Of a stretch of DNA of 64,000 nt, positions 17,654-25,979 are shown piece by piece (positions within the stretch are counted from its first letter, which is position 1; the number at the start of each line of letters is the position of its first letter). Position numbers and translations under genes: made by a program. Source of the DNA: Afipia sp. 64-13 (GTDB taxonomy: Bacteria > Pseudomonadota > Alphaproteobacteria > Rhizobiales > Xanthobacteraceae); contig MKUJ01000013.1 of assembly GCA_001897755.1 (NCBI GenBank), forward strand, positions 89,586 through 153,585, read 5' to 3'. The notes under the pieces are model-generated. The model did not search any database, was not told the origin of the DNA, and was given only the letters and a program-made list of their open reading frames with translations.

Positions 17654-19153
17654 CTAACTGCGCGGCGCGCTGGCGCTCTTGGAGTCCGCTGCGGGCTTGG
17701 CGGCCGCGCCGGATTTCGCATTGGCCTTCGGCTTGGCCGCCGCGGCGTTCGCCGCGGGCTTGGCTGCTGGTTTGGCGCCGTGTTTCGCGGCCGCCGATGC
17801 CGCATGCGCCGCCGGTTTCGCTGCCGGCTTTGCAGCAGCGCTCGCGGCGGGTTTCGCCGCCGGCTTGGCATCGGCCACGGGTTTGGCGGCCGGTTTCACA
17901 ACCGGCTTGGCAGCGGCGCTTGCCGCCGGCTTGGCGTCGGGCTTCGCGGCCACCTTTGGCTTGGCGCCCTTCTTGCGGTTCTTGACGTTGGCGGCCTGCC
18001 GCTCGGTCTCGGCTGCGTCCGCCGCGAGGATATCTGCGCCGGTGCGCGCGGGGCCGGTATAGACGATCACCGGCGCGGCCGGCGTCGGCGCCGCCGCCAG
18101 CAGATCGGACGCCTTCATGTTCGGCGCTTGCAGACCGGCGGCGGCGAAGGCGAACGGGCTGCTCGCGCCGTTGCTGTCGCCGTCCATCGTGATTTCGACA
18201 TCGTCGTCTTCGTCGGCGGCGGGGCGCTTGCGGCGCGGGCCGCACATTTCCTCGCGCAGGTTCGGCGGCGTGGCGTCGATCGGCGCCAGCATGTCGACGT
18301 TGCCGAGCGAGGGCCGCAGCCAGGCGAGGCGGTTGCCGTGGAAGCCTTTCTCGAGCAGTTGCGCCGCCTTGATCGCGCGCTGCGCGGAGGATTGCGCGCC
18401 GAGCACGACCGCGATCAGCCGCTTGTTGTTGCGTGTCGCGCTGGCGACGAGATTGAAGCCGGACGCACAGATGAAGCCGGTCTTCATGCCGTCGGCGCCG
18501 GGATAGCGGCCGATCAGCTTGTTGAAGTTTCCGGTGATGCGGCGGCCGAATTTGATCGCGGGAATGTGGACGAAATATTCGTATTCCGGCAGGTCGCGGA
18601 TGATGGCGCGCGCCAGAATGCCCATGTCGCGCGCCGAGGTGATCTGGCCGTCGGCGGGCAGGCCGTTCGGATTGACGTAGCTGGTCTGCGTCATGCCGAG
18701 CCGCTGCGCAGCCTTGTTCATTTCGGCGGAGAAGCCGTCGATCGAACCGCCGACGCCTTCGGCCAGCACGACCGCCATGTCGTTCGCCGATTTCACCATC
18801 ATCATCTTCAGCGCGTTGTCGATGGTGACCTGCGTGCCGGGACGGAAGCCCATCTTCGAGGGCGCCTGCGCCGCCGCGGTCGGCGACACGGTCAGCAGCG
18901 TATTGAGCGAGACGCGGCCGTCCTTCACCGCTTTCAGCGTCACGTAGGCGGTCATTAATTTGGTGAGCGAGGCGGGATACCACGGATAGGTTGCGTTCTC
19001 GGCCTGCAGTACCTTGCCGGTGTCGGCTTCGATCAGCAGCAGCGCTTCGGCATGGGCGGCGCGCTGGCCAGCCAGCGTCGTCAGGATCAGCGCGAGGCCG
19101 ACAACAGCCGCGCGAGACACGATCGACAGCCGGGATGATGCAACAAAAGCCAC
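17654..19153 (-). CDS. D-alanyl-D-alanine carboxypeptidase (S11) with Ala/Lys/Pro-rich tail
   Basis: Trims the pentapeptide of peptidoglycan in the periplasm. A signal peptide (about residues 1-35) precedes the S11 domain with active-site triads SLTK (62-65), SAN (122-124) and KTG (224-226). After about residue 380 the 499-residue protein continues into a long low-complexity tail of AKPAA-type repeats, resembling histone H1 or wall-associated linkers; the tail could bind anionic polymers such as glycan or nucleic acid. Translation appears to start at a GTG (19153), since no ATG precedes the signal peptide. Enzyme class is certain; the subtype (DacA/DacF) is not. Confidence 0.9.
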   Translation of the reverse strand: MAFVASSRLSIVSRAAVVGLALILTTLAGQRAAHAEALLLIEADTGKVLQAENATYPWYPASLTKLMTAYVTLKAVKDGRVSLNTLLTVSPTAAAQAPSKMGFRPGTQVTIDNALKMMMVKSANDMAVVLAEGVGGSIDGFSAEMNKAAQRLGMTQTSYVNPNGLPADGQITSARDMGILARAIIRDLPEYEYFVHIPAIKFGRRITGNFNKLIGRYPGADGMKTGFICASGFNLVASATRNNKRLIAVVLGAQSSAQRAIKAAQLLEKGFHGNRLAWLRPSLGNVDMLAPIDATPPNLREEMCGPRRKRPAADEDDDVEITMDGDSNGASSPFAFAAAGLQAPNMKASDLLAAAPTPAAPVIVYTGPARTGADILAADAAETERQAANVKNRKKGAKPKVAAKPDAKPAASAAAKPVVKPAAKPVADAKPAAKPAASAAAKPAAKPAAHAASAAAKHGAKPAAKPAANAAAAKPKANAKSGAAAKPAADSKSASAPRS

Positions 19154-19212
19154 GCGTGAATCCGGTTTTGAGCAGCGCCTGATGGCAACGTGAGTGATGA
19201 AGCCGTGAATGC

Positions 19213-19229
19213 TCCGCGATTCTCGCGGA
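19213..19229. terminator. hairpin between ndvA and the carboxypeptidase gene
   Basis: TCCGCGA-TTC-TCGCGGA, a perfect 7-base stem with a three-base loop, downstream of ndvA. It has no T-run, so terminator or operator remain open. Confidence 0.3.
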
Positions 19230-19355
19230 ACATGTCATCGAGCCGGATGTTGCCGCGTCCGCAAACCTATACCGGCGGGGCGGGCGAGAACAGCCGTCCG
19301 GCGTTTCCATCCCGCATTAAATGGGCCAAATTTCGGCGCGCTTTCACATGCGGGG

Positions 19356-21173
19356 CTAAGGCTTGGGGATTGCAGCACTATCGGCTGTGGCGGGCGCTCC
19401 GGTCCGGCCCGCGTCCTGCACCATGAACTGGGCGCGGGCGAGTTCGGCGAAATAGCCGCCGCGCGCGACCAGTTCGTCGAAAGTTCCGTTTTCGATGACG
19501 CGGCCCTGGTCGAACACTAAAATGCGGGTCGCGTTGCGGATGGTCGAGAGCCGATGCGCGATCACGAAACTGGTGCGGCCCTTCATCACGGTGTCGAGCG
19601 CAGCGTTGACCTTGGCCTCGGTCACCGCGTCGAGCGCGCTGGTGGCCTCGTCGAGAATGAGGATCGGCGGATTCTTCAGGAGTGCGCGGGCGATGGAGAG
19701 TCGCTGGCGCTCGCCGCCGGACAGCAGGCGGCCGCGCTCGCCGGCGCTGGTCTCGAATTTGTGCTCGCTGCGTTCGATGAAATCGAGCGCCTGCGCGCCC
19801 TCGGCGGCGGCGCGCAGTTCGGCGTCGGTCGCATCCGGCTTGCCGACGCGCAGATTCTCCGCGATCGAGCGGTTGAACAGCAGCGCCTCCTGAAACACCA
19901 CGCCGATGTTGCGGCGGAGCGCGGCAAGCGTCATGCCGCGTACATCCATGCCGTCGATCTTGATGATGCCCGATTGCGGATCGAACGCGCGGTGCAAGAG
20001 CGCGATGGCGGTGGATTTGCCCGCGCCGGTCTCGCCGACCAGGGCGATGGTCTGGCCCGGCAGCGCGGTGAAGGAGAGGTCGGCGACCGCCGGGCGCTTG
20101 CCGTCATAGGAGAACGACACGTCGTTGAATTCGACGAGGCCTTGCAGGCGGCCGGGATCGATCGCGTCCGGCCGGTCGCGCACCGCCGGCACCGCGTCGA
20201 GCACGTCGAAGAATTCCTGCAGCCGCGGCGCTTCCATGAATACGCTGTTGATGAAGCCGACCACCTGCTCCAGCTTCTGGATCAGCATGGTGGCGAAGGA
20301 GACGAACATCACGATCTCGCCGATCGAGGCGAGGCCCTGTCCGTTGAGAATGATGCCGACCACGAAAATGGCGAGGATGGTGATGGTGGTGGAGGCGCGC
20401 GTCATCACCGCGACCAGCGCCCACCACGACAGCACCGGCATCTGCACCGCGAGCAGCTTGTCGGCGACGCCGCGCAGGCCCTGCACCTCGGCCTCGATGC
20501 GCACGAAGCTCTGCACCAGCGCGACATTGCCGAGCGCATCGGAGGCGCGCGCGGCGAGATCGCCGTAATGCTCCTCGACCTCCATCTGCATGCCGTAGGT
20601 CTTGCGCACCACCAGCGTGGTCAGGATCGTGAACACGATGCACAGGCTGAACAGCAGGCTGGCGAGCCGCCAGTTGATGTAGAGCGAGAGTGGCAGCAGC
20701 ACGAACAGCGAGACGATGGCGGCGAAATGTTCGCGGAAGAACGACAACCACAGTCGCCACAGCGCGTCGGTGCCTTGCAGCATCACCTTCATCAGGCGAC
20801 CGGAATGGGTGCCGGTGTGGAAGGTCAGCGGCAATTGCAGGATGTGGTCGAAATAACTGGTCAGCACCGCCTGACGCTGGCGATGGGCGAGGCGGTCGGC
20901 GTTCCAGGCGACGGCGGCGTTGCAGACGATGGTGAACAGGCCGAACGCGACCCACGCGCCGAGCAGCGGCCATGGCGAGGTGGCGGGCAGCACGGCGGCG
21001 GTGTTGCCCGGCGTCGGACTGTGCGAGAGCACGTCGACGATGCGGCCAAACAGCACAGGTTCGGCGAACTGGGCGATCGCCAGCAGCAAATTGGCGACGG
21101 CCAGGAACCAGCCGAGCCGCGCCTCCCTGCCGAGCAGGTCGAGCACGCGGATGTAAAGGCGGATCAGGGACAT
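19356..21173 (-). CDS. ndvA: cyclic beta-1,2-glucan ABC exporter (NdvA/ChvA type)
   Basis: Half-transporter fusing six transmembrane helices (about residues 1-320) to an ATPase domain with Walker A GETGAGKS, signature [11 protein letters not shown], Walker [13 protein letters not shown] and the switch HRLS. Exports cyclic beta-glucans to the periplasm, important in osmoadaptation and host interaction of rhizobia. The start [21 protein letters not shown] and the end [20 protein letters not shown] follow NdvA closely. 605 residues from the ATG at 21173; longer readings upstream are not supported. No glucan synthase (ndvB) is adjacent, so the substrate rests on similarity alone. Confidence 0.88.
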   Translation of the reverse strand: MSLIRLYIRVLDLLGREARLGWFLAVANLLLAIAQFAEPVLFGRIVDVLSHSPTPGNTAAVLPATSPWPLLGAWVAFGLFTIVCNAAVAWNADRLAHRQRQAVLTSYFDHILQLPLTFHTGTHSGRLMKVMLQGTDALWRLWLSFFREHFAAIVSLFVLLPLSLYINWRLASLLFSLCIVFTILTTLVVRKTYGMQMEVEEHYGDLAARASDALGNVALVQSFVRIEAEVQGLRGVADKLLAVQMPVLSWWALVAVMTRASTTITILAIFVVGIILNGQGLASIGEIVMFVSFATMLIQKLEQVVGFINSVFMEAPRLQEFFDVLDAVPAVRDRPDAIDPGRLQGLVEFNDVSFSYDGKRPAVADLSFTALPGQTIALVGETGAGKSTAIALLHRAFDPQSGIIKIDGMDVRGMTLAALRRNIGVVFQEALLFNRSIAENLRVGKPDATDAELRAAAEGAQALDFIERSEHKFETSAGERGRLLSGGERQRLSIARALLKNPPILILDEATSALDAVTEAKVNAALDTVMKGRTSFVIAHRLSTIRNATRILVFDQGRVIENGTFDELVARGGYFAELARAQFMVQDAGRTGAPATADSAAIPKP

Positions 21174-21272
21174 GGGGGTCTGCGCGGTGGGTCTTCCGAC
21201 CGATAGCAGGCCGGCCCGCCAGCGCCAATCGTCCGCTGCGCTCCGTCCCCCGCCGTCTTGTATTTCGCGCCG

Positions 21273-21298
21273 GGAACCCAATGTGAAAAGAAGGGTTT
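21273..21298 (+). promoter_or_regulatory. possible EcfG-type general stress promoter
   Basis: GGAAC at 21273-21277, a 16-base spacer, then GGTTT at 21294-21298. This approximates the alphaproteobacterial sigma-EcfG pattern (GGAAC-N16/17-CGTT) and points toward the small secreted protein gene starting at 21347. The -10 box has G instead of C. Confidence 0.4.
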
Positions 21299-21346
21299 CC
21301 CTATGGCCGGTCCATCGAGGCTGGCGGAGCCCATGAGGACGGCGAC

Positions 21347-21760
21347 ATGAAATATGGCACACGGCACTTTCCCATCGGCGCGCGCGTCGCAGCGGCGGCG
21401 GCTGCCATCGTTCTGACCGCGACCCTGCCTGCGGGCGCGGCGACGCCGGCACCCGCGCCGGCCTCGAAAGCAGCTCTTGCCGGAGTGCCGTCGGCGGCAT
21501 CGCTTGACCTGACCGACGTCAGCTCGCGCGCACGGACGCGCAGCCGGGGACGGCACGTTTATCGCAACAACAATGCGGCGGGCCTCGCCTTCATGGGGCT
21601 TGCGCTCGGCACCGTCGGCGCGGTGATCGCCGAACAGCGCCGCCGCGATTATTACCGGGATCGGTATTATTACGGCGGCCCGGCCTATTACGGCCGGCCG
21701 TATTATGGCGGTCCGGGCTATTATGGCGGCCCGTATTACCAGCATTATTACGGCTACTGA
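21347..21760 (+). CDS. secreted protein with Tyr/Gly-rich C-terminus
   Basis: 137 residues. A signal peptide ends near GAAT, followed by an Ala/Pro stretch, an Arg-rich patch ([14 protein letters not shown]), a single hydrophobic glycine-rich segment ([19 protein letters not shown]), and a C-terminal region of repeated YYGG/YYGRP units with 19 or so tyrosines. No known function. Similar small envelope proteins in rhizobia are often stress-induced; the upstream promoter-like element agrees. GAGG lies ahead of the ATG. Confidence 0.75.
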   Translation: MKYGTRHFPIGARVAAAAAAIVLTATLPAGAATPAPAPASKAALAGVPSAASLDLTDVSSRARTRSRGRHVYRNNNAAGLAFMGLALGTVGAVIAEQRRRDYYRDRYYYGGPAYYGRPYYGGPGYYGGPYYQHYYGY

Positions 21761-21780
21761 GGTCGCACCGGCTCCGATCG

Positions 21781-21808
21781 CGCCCTCGCCGCGAGGCCGG
21801 CGAGGGCG
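21781..21808 (+). terminator. strong hairpin after the Tyr/Gly-rich protein gene
   Basis: A perfect 11-base stem CGCCCTCGCCG/CGGCGAGGGCG with a six-base loop, 20 bases past the stop codon. The following bases (TCGTC) are only weakly T-rich. Confidence 0.55.
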
Positions 21809-21880
21809 TCGTCATGCCGCGCCCCGGTGCGGACACGCCCTGTTAATAATCCAGCCACAACCTTTCGTTAAACTTGAATC

Positions 21881-22315
21881 ATGACTGATTCACTTGACCG
21901 GCTTTATACGGCTGTGACCGCGGCGCGGGACCTCGATCCCGCGACGTCGCGCACGGCCCGGCTGTTGAAGCGCGGGCCGTCCAAGATGGCCAAGAAACTC
22001 GCCGAGGAGGCGATCGAGGTCGCGATCGACGCGGTCAATCGCGATCAGGCGGCGATCGTCCGCGAAAGCGCCGATCTCTTGTACAACCTGACGGTGCTGT
22101 GGGCGGGTGCCGGCATCCGCCCGGAGGATGTCTGGGCCGAGATGGACCGGCGCGAGCGGGAATTCGGCATCGCCGAGAAACTGCCGAAAGCGTCCCCCAA
22201 ACATCAGGCCAAAGGCAAAATGGCGCCCGCGCTGAGCAAGGCCGCGGCGGCGCTCGGCAGCGCCTGGCGGCCGATGGTTGCCCCGCAGGTTGCCGGCGCG
22301 GCCAAGGCGCGCTGA
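21881..22315 (+). CDS. HisE-like phosphoribosyl-ATP pyrophosphohydrolase paralogue
   Basis: 144 residues. The first ~100 match the alpha-helical PRA-PH/MazG fold: RLLKRGPSKMAKKLAEEAIEVAIDAV with the EExxE metal ligands, then ESADLLYNLTVLW. HisE hydrolyses phosphoribosyl-ATP in histidine synthesis. But no his genes are adjacent and the C-terminal ~35 residues (Ala/Lys-rich, ending AAKAR) are not part of the standard enzyme, so a housekeeping nucleotide pyrophosphatase role is equally possible. The DedA-family gene follows 73 bases later. Confidence 0.78.
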   Translation: MTDSLDRLYTAVTAARDLDPATSRTARLLKRGPSKMAKKLAEEAIEVAIDAVNRDQAAIVRESADLLYNLTVLWAGAGIRPEDVWAEMDRREREFGIAEKLPKASPKHQAKGKMAPALSKAAAALGSAWRPMVAPQVAGAAKAR

Positions 22316-22361
22316 GGCTCGTCTCATTTCCTCCGTCGGCTCTCAAGTCCCGCATGGACAA

Positions 22362-22379
22362 AACCATCCAAGGATGGTT
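22362..22379 (+). promoter_or_regulatory. inverted repeat at the dedA ribosome-binding region
   Basis: AACCATCC-AA-GGATGGTT is a perfect 8-base inverted repeat ending ten bases before the dedA ATG, and its right arm contains the only Shine-Dalgarno-like bases (AAGGATGG). It could mask the ribosome site or be a repressor operator; a two-base loop is too tight for a fully paired RNA hairpin. Confidence 0.4.
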
Positions 22380-22388
22380 GATCGCGGC

Positions 22389-22970
22389 ATGCTGAGACGG
22401 ATCTATGACTGGTGCATCGCCGCCGCCGACAAGCCCTATGCCCTGTGGCTGATGGGCGCGGTGTCGTTCGCCGAAAGCTCGTTCTTTCCGGTGCCGCCGG
22501 ACGTGATGCTGATCCCGATGTCGCTGGCGCGGCCGCAGCGCGCCTGGCTCTACGCGCTGGTCTGCACTGTCACCTCGGTGGCGGGCGGCGTGGTCGGTTA
22601 CGGCATCGGCTCGCTGCTCTATGAATCGATCGGGCAGTGGCTGATCCATCTTTACGGCTATGGCGACAAGGTCGAGGCGTTCCGCGCCTCCTACGCGCAA
22701 TACGGCGCCTGGATCATCCTGCTCAAGGGCCTGACCCCGATCCCCTACAAGATCGTCACCATCACGTCGGGATTCGCCGAATACAATATCTGGCTGTTCA
22801 TCGTGTTTTCGGTGATTGCGCGGGGCGGCCGCTTTTTCATCGTCGCTATCCTGCTCAACCGTTATGGCGAATGGATCCGTCACACCATCGAGAAGCGTCT
22901 GGGGTTATGGGTCGCGATCGGCGCGGTGGTGCTGGTGCTCGGCTTCGTCATCGCCTTCCGCCTGATGTAG
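22389..22970 (+). CDS. DedA/YqaA-family membrane protein (VTT domain)
   Basis: Inner-membrane protein of 193 residues with about five hydrophobic segments and the VTT/SNARE-associated core: ESSFFPVPPDVMLIP, VGYGIG, and KGLTPIPYKIVTITSGFAEYN with conserved Gly/Pro residues. DedA proteins are linked to lipid carrier or phospholipid recycling and to membrane potential maintenance. Start set at MLRRIYDWC, with an in-frame ATG five codons earlier as an alternative. Confidence 0.88.
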   Translation: MLRRIYDWCIAAADKPYALWLMGAVSFAESSFFPVPPDVMLIPMSLARPQRAWLYALVCTVTSVAGGVVGYGIGSLLYESIGQWLIHLYGYGDKVEAFRASYAQYGAWIILLKGLTPIPYKIVTITSGFAEYNIWLFIVFSVIARGGRFFIVAILLNRYGEWIRHTIEKRLGLWVAIGAVVLVLGFVIAFRLM

Positions 22971-23009
22971 CGAACGGGCCTTGCCGCTGCGCCGGGGAGG
23001 ACTAGTGTG

Positions 23010-23603
23010 ATGCGCATGAGCGATCCGGTGCAGAACGATATCGGCATGTTTCGCCTGCGCATGTTTCGCCGGTGGCCGCTACCTGCCATGATGGTCGCCA
23101 TCGTGCTGCTTGCTGCCGCGCCGGCCTGGCCGCAGACGATGACGCCGCAACCGGATGCCGCCCCGCCGTCATCGCAGGGCCCGGCGCTTGCGCCCTCCGA
23201 GCCTGCTCACGCCCCGGAGCCGCCGCGCGCCAATCCGGGCCTGGTCGAAGAACTCGGCAAGCTGCTGAAGGATTCGGCGTCGGGGATTTCATCGTCGCTG
23301 AAGGGCTCGCAGCAGACCATCGATAACATTCACAACCGCGCCAAGGACGCCGCCGGCAATCTGCAGCTTGCGCCGCAGACGGTGGTCAACGGCCGCGCGC
23401 TCTGTCCGGTCGCCGGCAACGGCGCGCCGGACTGCAAGAGCGCCGCCGATCATCTGTGCAGGGCCAAGGGCTACAAGGACGGCAAGAGCCTCGACGTTGA
23501 AACCGCCGAGAAGTGCCCGGCCAAGGTCTATCTGTCCGGCCGCACCGGCGCGCCGGGCGAATGCAGGACCGAGAATTACGTCACCCGCGCGATCTGTCAG
23601 TGA
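23010..23603 (+). CDS. secreted protein of unknown function
   Basis: 197 residues: a signal peptide-like hydrophobic stretch (about 20-40), a Pro/Ala linker rich in PPSSQGPALAPSEPA, a charged helix around EELGKLLKDSASGISSSLKGSQQTIDNIHNRAKDAAG split over two segments, and a C-terminal domain with six cysteines (ALCPVAG, DCKSAADHLC, EKCPAKV, ECRTEN, AICQ). The cysteines suggest a disulfide-bonded periplasmic domain. I do not recognise the family with certainty. GGGGAGG lies upstream of the ATG (23010) and a GTG sits directly before it. Confidence 0.75.
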   Translation: MRMSDPVQNDIGMFRLRMFRRWPLPAMMVAIVLLAAAPAWPQTMTPQPDAAPPSSQGPALAPSEPAHAPEPPRANPGLVEELGKLLKDSASGISSSLKGSQQTIDNIHNRAKDAAGNLQLAPQTVVNGRALCPVAGNGAPDCKSAADHLCRAKGYKDGKSLDVETAEKCPAKVYLSGRTGAPGECRTENYVTRAICQ

Positions 23604-23696
23604 CGCCGCCCGGGCGACGTGTTTGCGATTCACGATTGTCTCGATGGGCGCTGTCCGCGTGCGCCGCCAGATCAGATCGCGTGATCGCGCTTGGCT

Positions 23697-23900
23697 TCAT
23701 TCGTCGAGGATGAAGGTCAGGTTCATGTTGACCCGGAAGCCGATCACCTTGCCGTCCTTGATCTGCAGCTTCTGCTCCTTGATCCAGGCGCCCTCGATGT
23801 TGTCGATCGTCTTCGATGCGCGTTTGACGCCTTGGAGCACGGCATCCTCGAAGCTCTTTTGCGACAGCGACGTAATCTCGATGACCTTGGCAACCGACAT
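23697..23900 (-). CDS. dodecin family flavin-binding protein
   Basis: 67-residue protein. Dodecins form hollow dodecamers that bind flavin and buffer free flavins. The sequence opens SVAKVIEITSLSQKSFEDAV and ends VIGFRVNMNLTFILDE, both diagnostic, with the IEGAWIKEQKLQIKDGK middle. CAGGAG lies six bases before the ATG; an upstream in-frame extension has no site. A promoter matching the general stress sigma factor lies 48 bases upstream, which fits flavin protection under stress. Confidence 0.92.
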   Translation of the reverse strand: MSVAKVIEITSLSQKSFEDAVLQGVKRASKTIDNIEGAWIKEQKLQIKDGKVIGFRVNMNLTFILDE

Positions 23901-23947
23901 ACTGTTCTCCTGTTTTGCAGGTATGGCGTCGAACACGCGATAACGCT

Positions 23948-23972
23948 AACGACCGGCGTACCGGGAGGTTCC
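23948..23972 (-). promoter_or_regulatory. EcfG-type general stress promoter of dodecin
   Basis: On the minus strand GGAAC (23972-23968), a 16-base spacer and CGTT (23951-23948) match the alphaproteobacterial sigma-EcfG consensus exactly. It reads into the dodecin gene with a leader of about 40 bases. Match seen directly; control by EcfG is inferred. Confidence 0.65.
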
Positions 23973-24083
23973 CGCGACATTGAGACACCGAAGGGCGCGC
24001 GAGGTCAGGAAGGCCGGCACGGTCGGTTGTCGGGCCGAGTGCGCAAGGGACCGGATCGATGAGGTCAAGCGATGAGGGAAGGG

Positions 24084-24168
24084 TGGTGCCCCTGGCCGGG
24101 ATCGAACCAGCACTCCTTGCGGAACTCGATTTTGAGTCGAGCGCGTCTACCAATTCCGCCACAGGGGC
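24084..24168 (-). tRNA. tRNA-Leu (anticodon CAA)
   Basis: Complete 85-base cloverleaf including encoded CCA. The acceptor GCCCCTG pairs with CAGGGGC, the D-arm contains the GGTAGACGCGC words, the anticodon stem CTCGA/TCGAG encloses loop CTCAAAA with anticodon CAA, a long variable arm marks a class II tRNA, and GGTTCGATCCC is the T-arm. Reads UUG leucine codons. Confidence 0.97.
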
Positions 24169-24275
24169 ATCGCGTCGCGGCGGATGCCGGCGCAAAGCGG
24201 GCGGACTATAGCGGCCGTCCGCCGCCGGTCAACCGGCTGTGAAGCGGGGTGTCTCGACACCCTGCGAACGCCGCG

Positions 24276-24335
24276 CTAGAGCGTTTTCGCGCGAAGCGGG
24301 CGCGGTCCGCGTGAAGAAGGCGCGTCCGATCAAAG
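24276..24335. repeat. intergenic repeat, family B (variant)
   Basis: Opens CTAGAGCGTTTTCGCGCGAAG and continues with GGTCCGCGTGAAGAAGGCGCG, the same words as at 12582-12652 in another arrangement. The gap between the tRNA and dsbB (24169-24391) holds nothing else that I recognise. Confidence 0.6.
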
Positions 24336-24391
24336 GCCTGGGATTGTCGTCATGTTCATGAAACGACGAAGAACCCAGGCGCCGTCGCAGC

Positions 24392-24946
24392 ATGGAGAAG
24401 CCCTTGTCGTCCGATACCGCCCTGCGCTCTCTTGATCCGGCCCGGCCGGGCGAGCGCATCGTTCTCGCGGCGTCCGGCGTCGCGCTGATCGCGCTCGCGA
24501 CCATTGCCGGAGCCTGGTTCTTCCAGCTTGTGCTCGGCTACAAGCCCTGCCAGCTCTGCCTCGAACAGCGTTACGCCTATTATGTCGGCATCCCGCTTGC
24601 GTTGCTGATCGCCTTCGCGGCGAGCCGTGGCGCGGCGCGCGGGGTGTTGCGCGCCGCCCTGGTGGTGCTGGCGCTGGTGGTGCTCGCCAATGCGGGTCTC
24701 GGCGCCTATCACGCCGGCGTCGAATGGGGCTGGTGGCAGGGGCCGACCGAATGCTCCGGTCCGCTCACCGATTTCGGCAACCCGGGCAATCTGCTGGAGA
24801 GCCTCAAGACCGTGAAGGTGGTGCGCTGCGACGAGGTGCAGTGGCGCTTTCTCGGGCTGTCGATGGCGGGTTACAACGTGCTGATCTCGCTGTTGATGGC
24901 GGCGATCGCGCTCTGGGGCCTCGGCGGCGCGAAGCGGCCGCGCTAG
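24392..24946 (+). CDS. dsbB: disulfide bond formation protein B
   Basis: Inner-membrane quinone reductase that reoxidises DsbA. Four hydrophobic helices; the first periplasmic pair is Cys53-Gln-Leu-Cys56 (CQLCLEQR) and the second pair is Cys121 and Cys146 (ECSG, RCDE). 184 residues, normal length. Its partner dsbA is not nearby. The Shine-Dalgarno is poor. Ahead of it is a family B repeat rather than another gene. Confidence 0.9.
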   Translation: MEKPLSSDTALRSLDPARPGERIVLAASGVALIALATIAGAWFFQLVLGYKPCQLCLEQRYAYYVGIPLALLIAFAASRGAARGVLRAALVVLALVVLANAGLGAYHAGVEWGWWQGPTECSGPLTDFGNPGNLLESLKTVKVVRCDEVQWRFLGLSMAGYNVLISLLMAAIALWGLGGAKRPR

Positions 24947-24988
24947 TTTTCGCTCACGGGCGAAAAGAGCCGGCGTTGCCGCCGGCTC
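24947..24988 (-). terminator. paired hairpins in the dsbB/psiF convergent gap
   Basis: TTTTCGC/GCGAAAA (24947-24966) and GAGCCGGCG/CGCCGGCTC with a TTGC loop (24967-24988). Read on the minus strand the second stem is followed by TTTTCG, giving a good intrinsic terminator for psiF; on the plus strand the first stem can serve dsbB. Confidence 0.7.
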
Positions 24989-25001
24989 GATATTCGCGCT
25001 T

Positions 25002-25277
25002 TCAGTTTTTCTTGGCGGCGTCGCGTTTGCAATCCGAGCGGAATTTCTTGCGCTCCTTGCCGTGCAGGCCCTTGGCGTCGGCCTGCTTCGAGCAGTCGAG
25101 CGACACCGCGCTGCGCTCGGGCTTCGCGGCGGCGGGCTTGGCGGACATGGATTTGGCCGGCGCGGATTTGGCGGCCGGCGCGGCGCCGGTCGCGGGCGCC
25201 GGGGTTTGCGCCAGCGCGGAGCCTGCGAGCAGCAACGAGGCGCAGGCGGCGATGAGAGTCCGGGACATCAAGCTCAT
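25002..25277 (-). CDS. PsiF repeat family periplasmic protein
   Basis: 91 residues: signal peptide (to about residue 20, ALAQ), an Ala/Pro/Lys linker, and one PsiF repeat CSKQADAKGLHGKERKKF followed by RSDCKRDAA. PsiF of enterobacteria is phosphate-starvation inducible with unknown role. GAGG lies eight bases before the ATG at 25277. It diverges from a second small protein with related cysteine motifs. Confidence 0.85.
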   Translation of the reverse strand: MSLMSRTLIAACASLLLAGSALAQTPAPATGAAPAAKSAPAKSMSAKPAAAKPERSAVSLDCSKQADAKGLHGKERKKFRSDCKRDAAKKN

Positions 25278-25438
25278 GACATGATCCTCATGGGATAGGG
25301 GCGGCGAGCGTCGGTCCGCCAAGCTGAACTGTGGGTGAACGGCGGCATGCGATGAAATGATTTTGATCGCCGCGTGACTCGTTGAAACGCCGCGCCGCTG
25401 GGCTAGGATCGTGCCGCCCTTTTCAGGAGGTAATTGCC

Positions 25439-25909
25439 ATGAGTCTCAAATCGCATTTGATCTGCGCGGCGGCCACCGCGGCCGTGATGTCGTTCGCGGC
25501 CCTGCTGCCGGCACAGGCGCTGACGGCACAGGAATGCAGCGCCAAGTACAAAGCCGCCAAGGCTGCCGGCACGCTCGGCGGCCAGAAGTGGAATGACTTC
25601 CGCAAGTCGCAATGCGGTGACGCGGCGGCGGCGACACCGGCGGCCGCGCCGGCCAAGCCCGCGGCCGCGGCCAAGCCTGCCGCCGCGCCGAAAACCGCCG
25701 CGGCTCCTGCGGCTGCGCCCTCGGGCCCCGCGGTCTTCCCGACCGCCGTCGCGCCGAAATATTCCAGCGAGACCCCCGGCAAGGCCCGCATGCACACCTG
25801 CGTCGATCAGTACAACGCCAACAAGGCCACCGGCGCCAATGGCGGCCTGAAGTGGATCCAGAAGGGCGGCGGCTATTACAGCGAATGCACCAAGCGGCTC
25901 AAAGGCTGA
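25439..25909 (+). CDS. small secreted protein with two tandem Cys-bounded motifs
   Basis: 156 residues. A signal peptide ends at LPAQALT; the mature part has motif 1 (CSAKYKAAKAAGTLGGQKW then NDFRKSQC), a low-complexity Ala/Pro/Lys linker, and motif 2 (CVDQYNANKATGANGGLKW then IQKGGGYYSEC). The two motifs share C-x3-Y-x2/3-K-A-x-G-x3-GG-x-KW-x-C. They also resemble the PsiF repeat encoded divergently next door. AGGAGG sits eight bases before the ATG, an unusually strong site. Function unknown. Confidence 0.85.
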   Translation: MSLKSHLICAAATAAVMSFAALLPAQALTAQECSAKYKAAKAAGTLGGQKWNDFRKSQCGDAAAATPAAAPAKPAAAAKPAAAPKTAAAPAAAPSGPAVFPTAVAPKYSSETPGKARMHTCVDQYNANKATGANGGLKWIQKGGGYYSECTKRLKG

Positions 25910-25927
25910 CGCCGCGCGCCGGATTCG

Positions 25928-25948
25928 GCCGGGCTGTCCGGGCCCGGC
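25928..25948 (+). terminator. hairpin after the tandem Cys-motif protein gene
   Basis: GCCGGGC/GCCCGGC with a seven-base loop, about 20 bases past the stop. No T-run, so a weak candidate. Confidence 0.35.
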
Positions 25949-25979
25949 TGAAACGGCCTTTGACTGATCACTGATCGTC

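Noticed and set aside
17634..19310. 558-codon frame overlapping the carboxypeptidase gene
   Set aside because: It is a frame shifted version of the same DNA, with no motifs; SLTK, SAN and KTG are in the other frame.
24084..24168. Integration site at tRNA-Leu
   Set aside because: No integrase, direct repeat of the tRNA 3' end or foreign-looking genes on either side.
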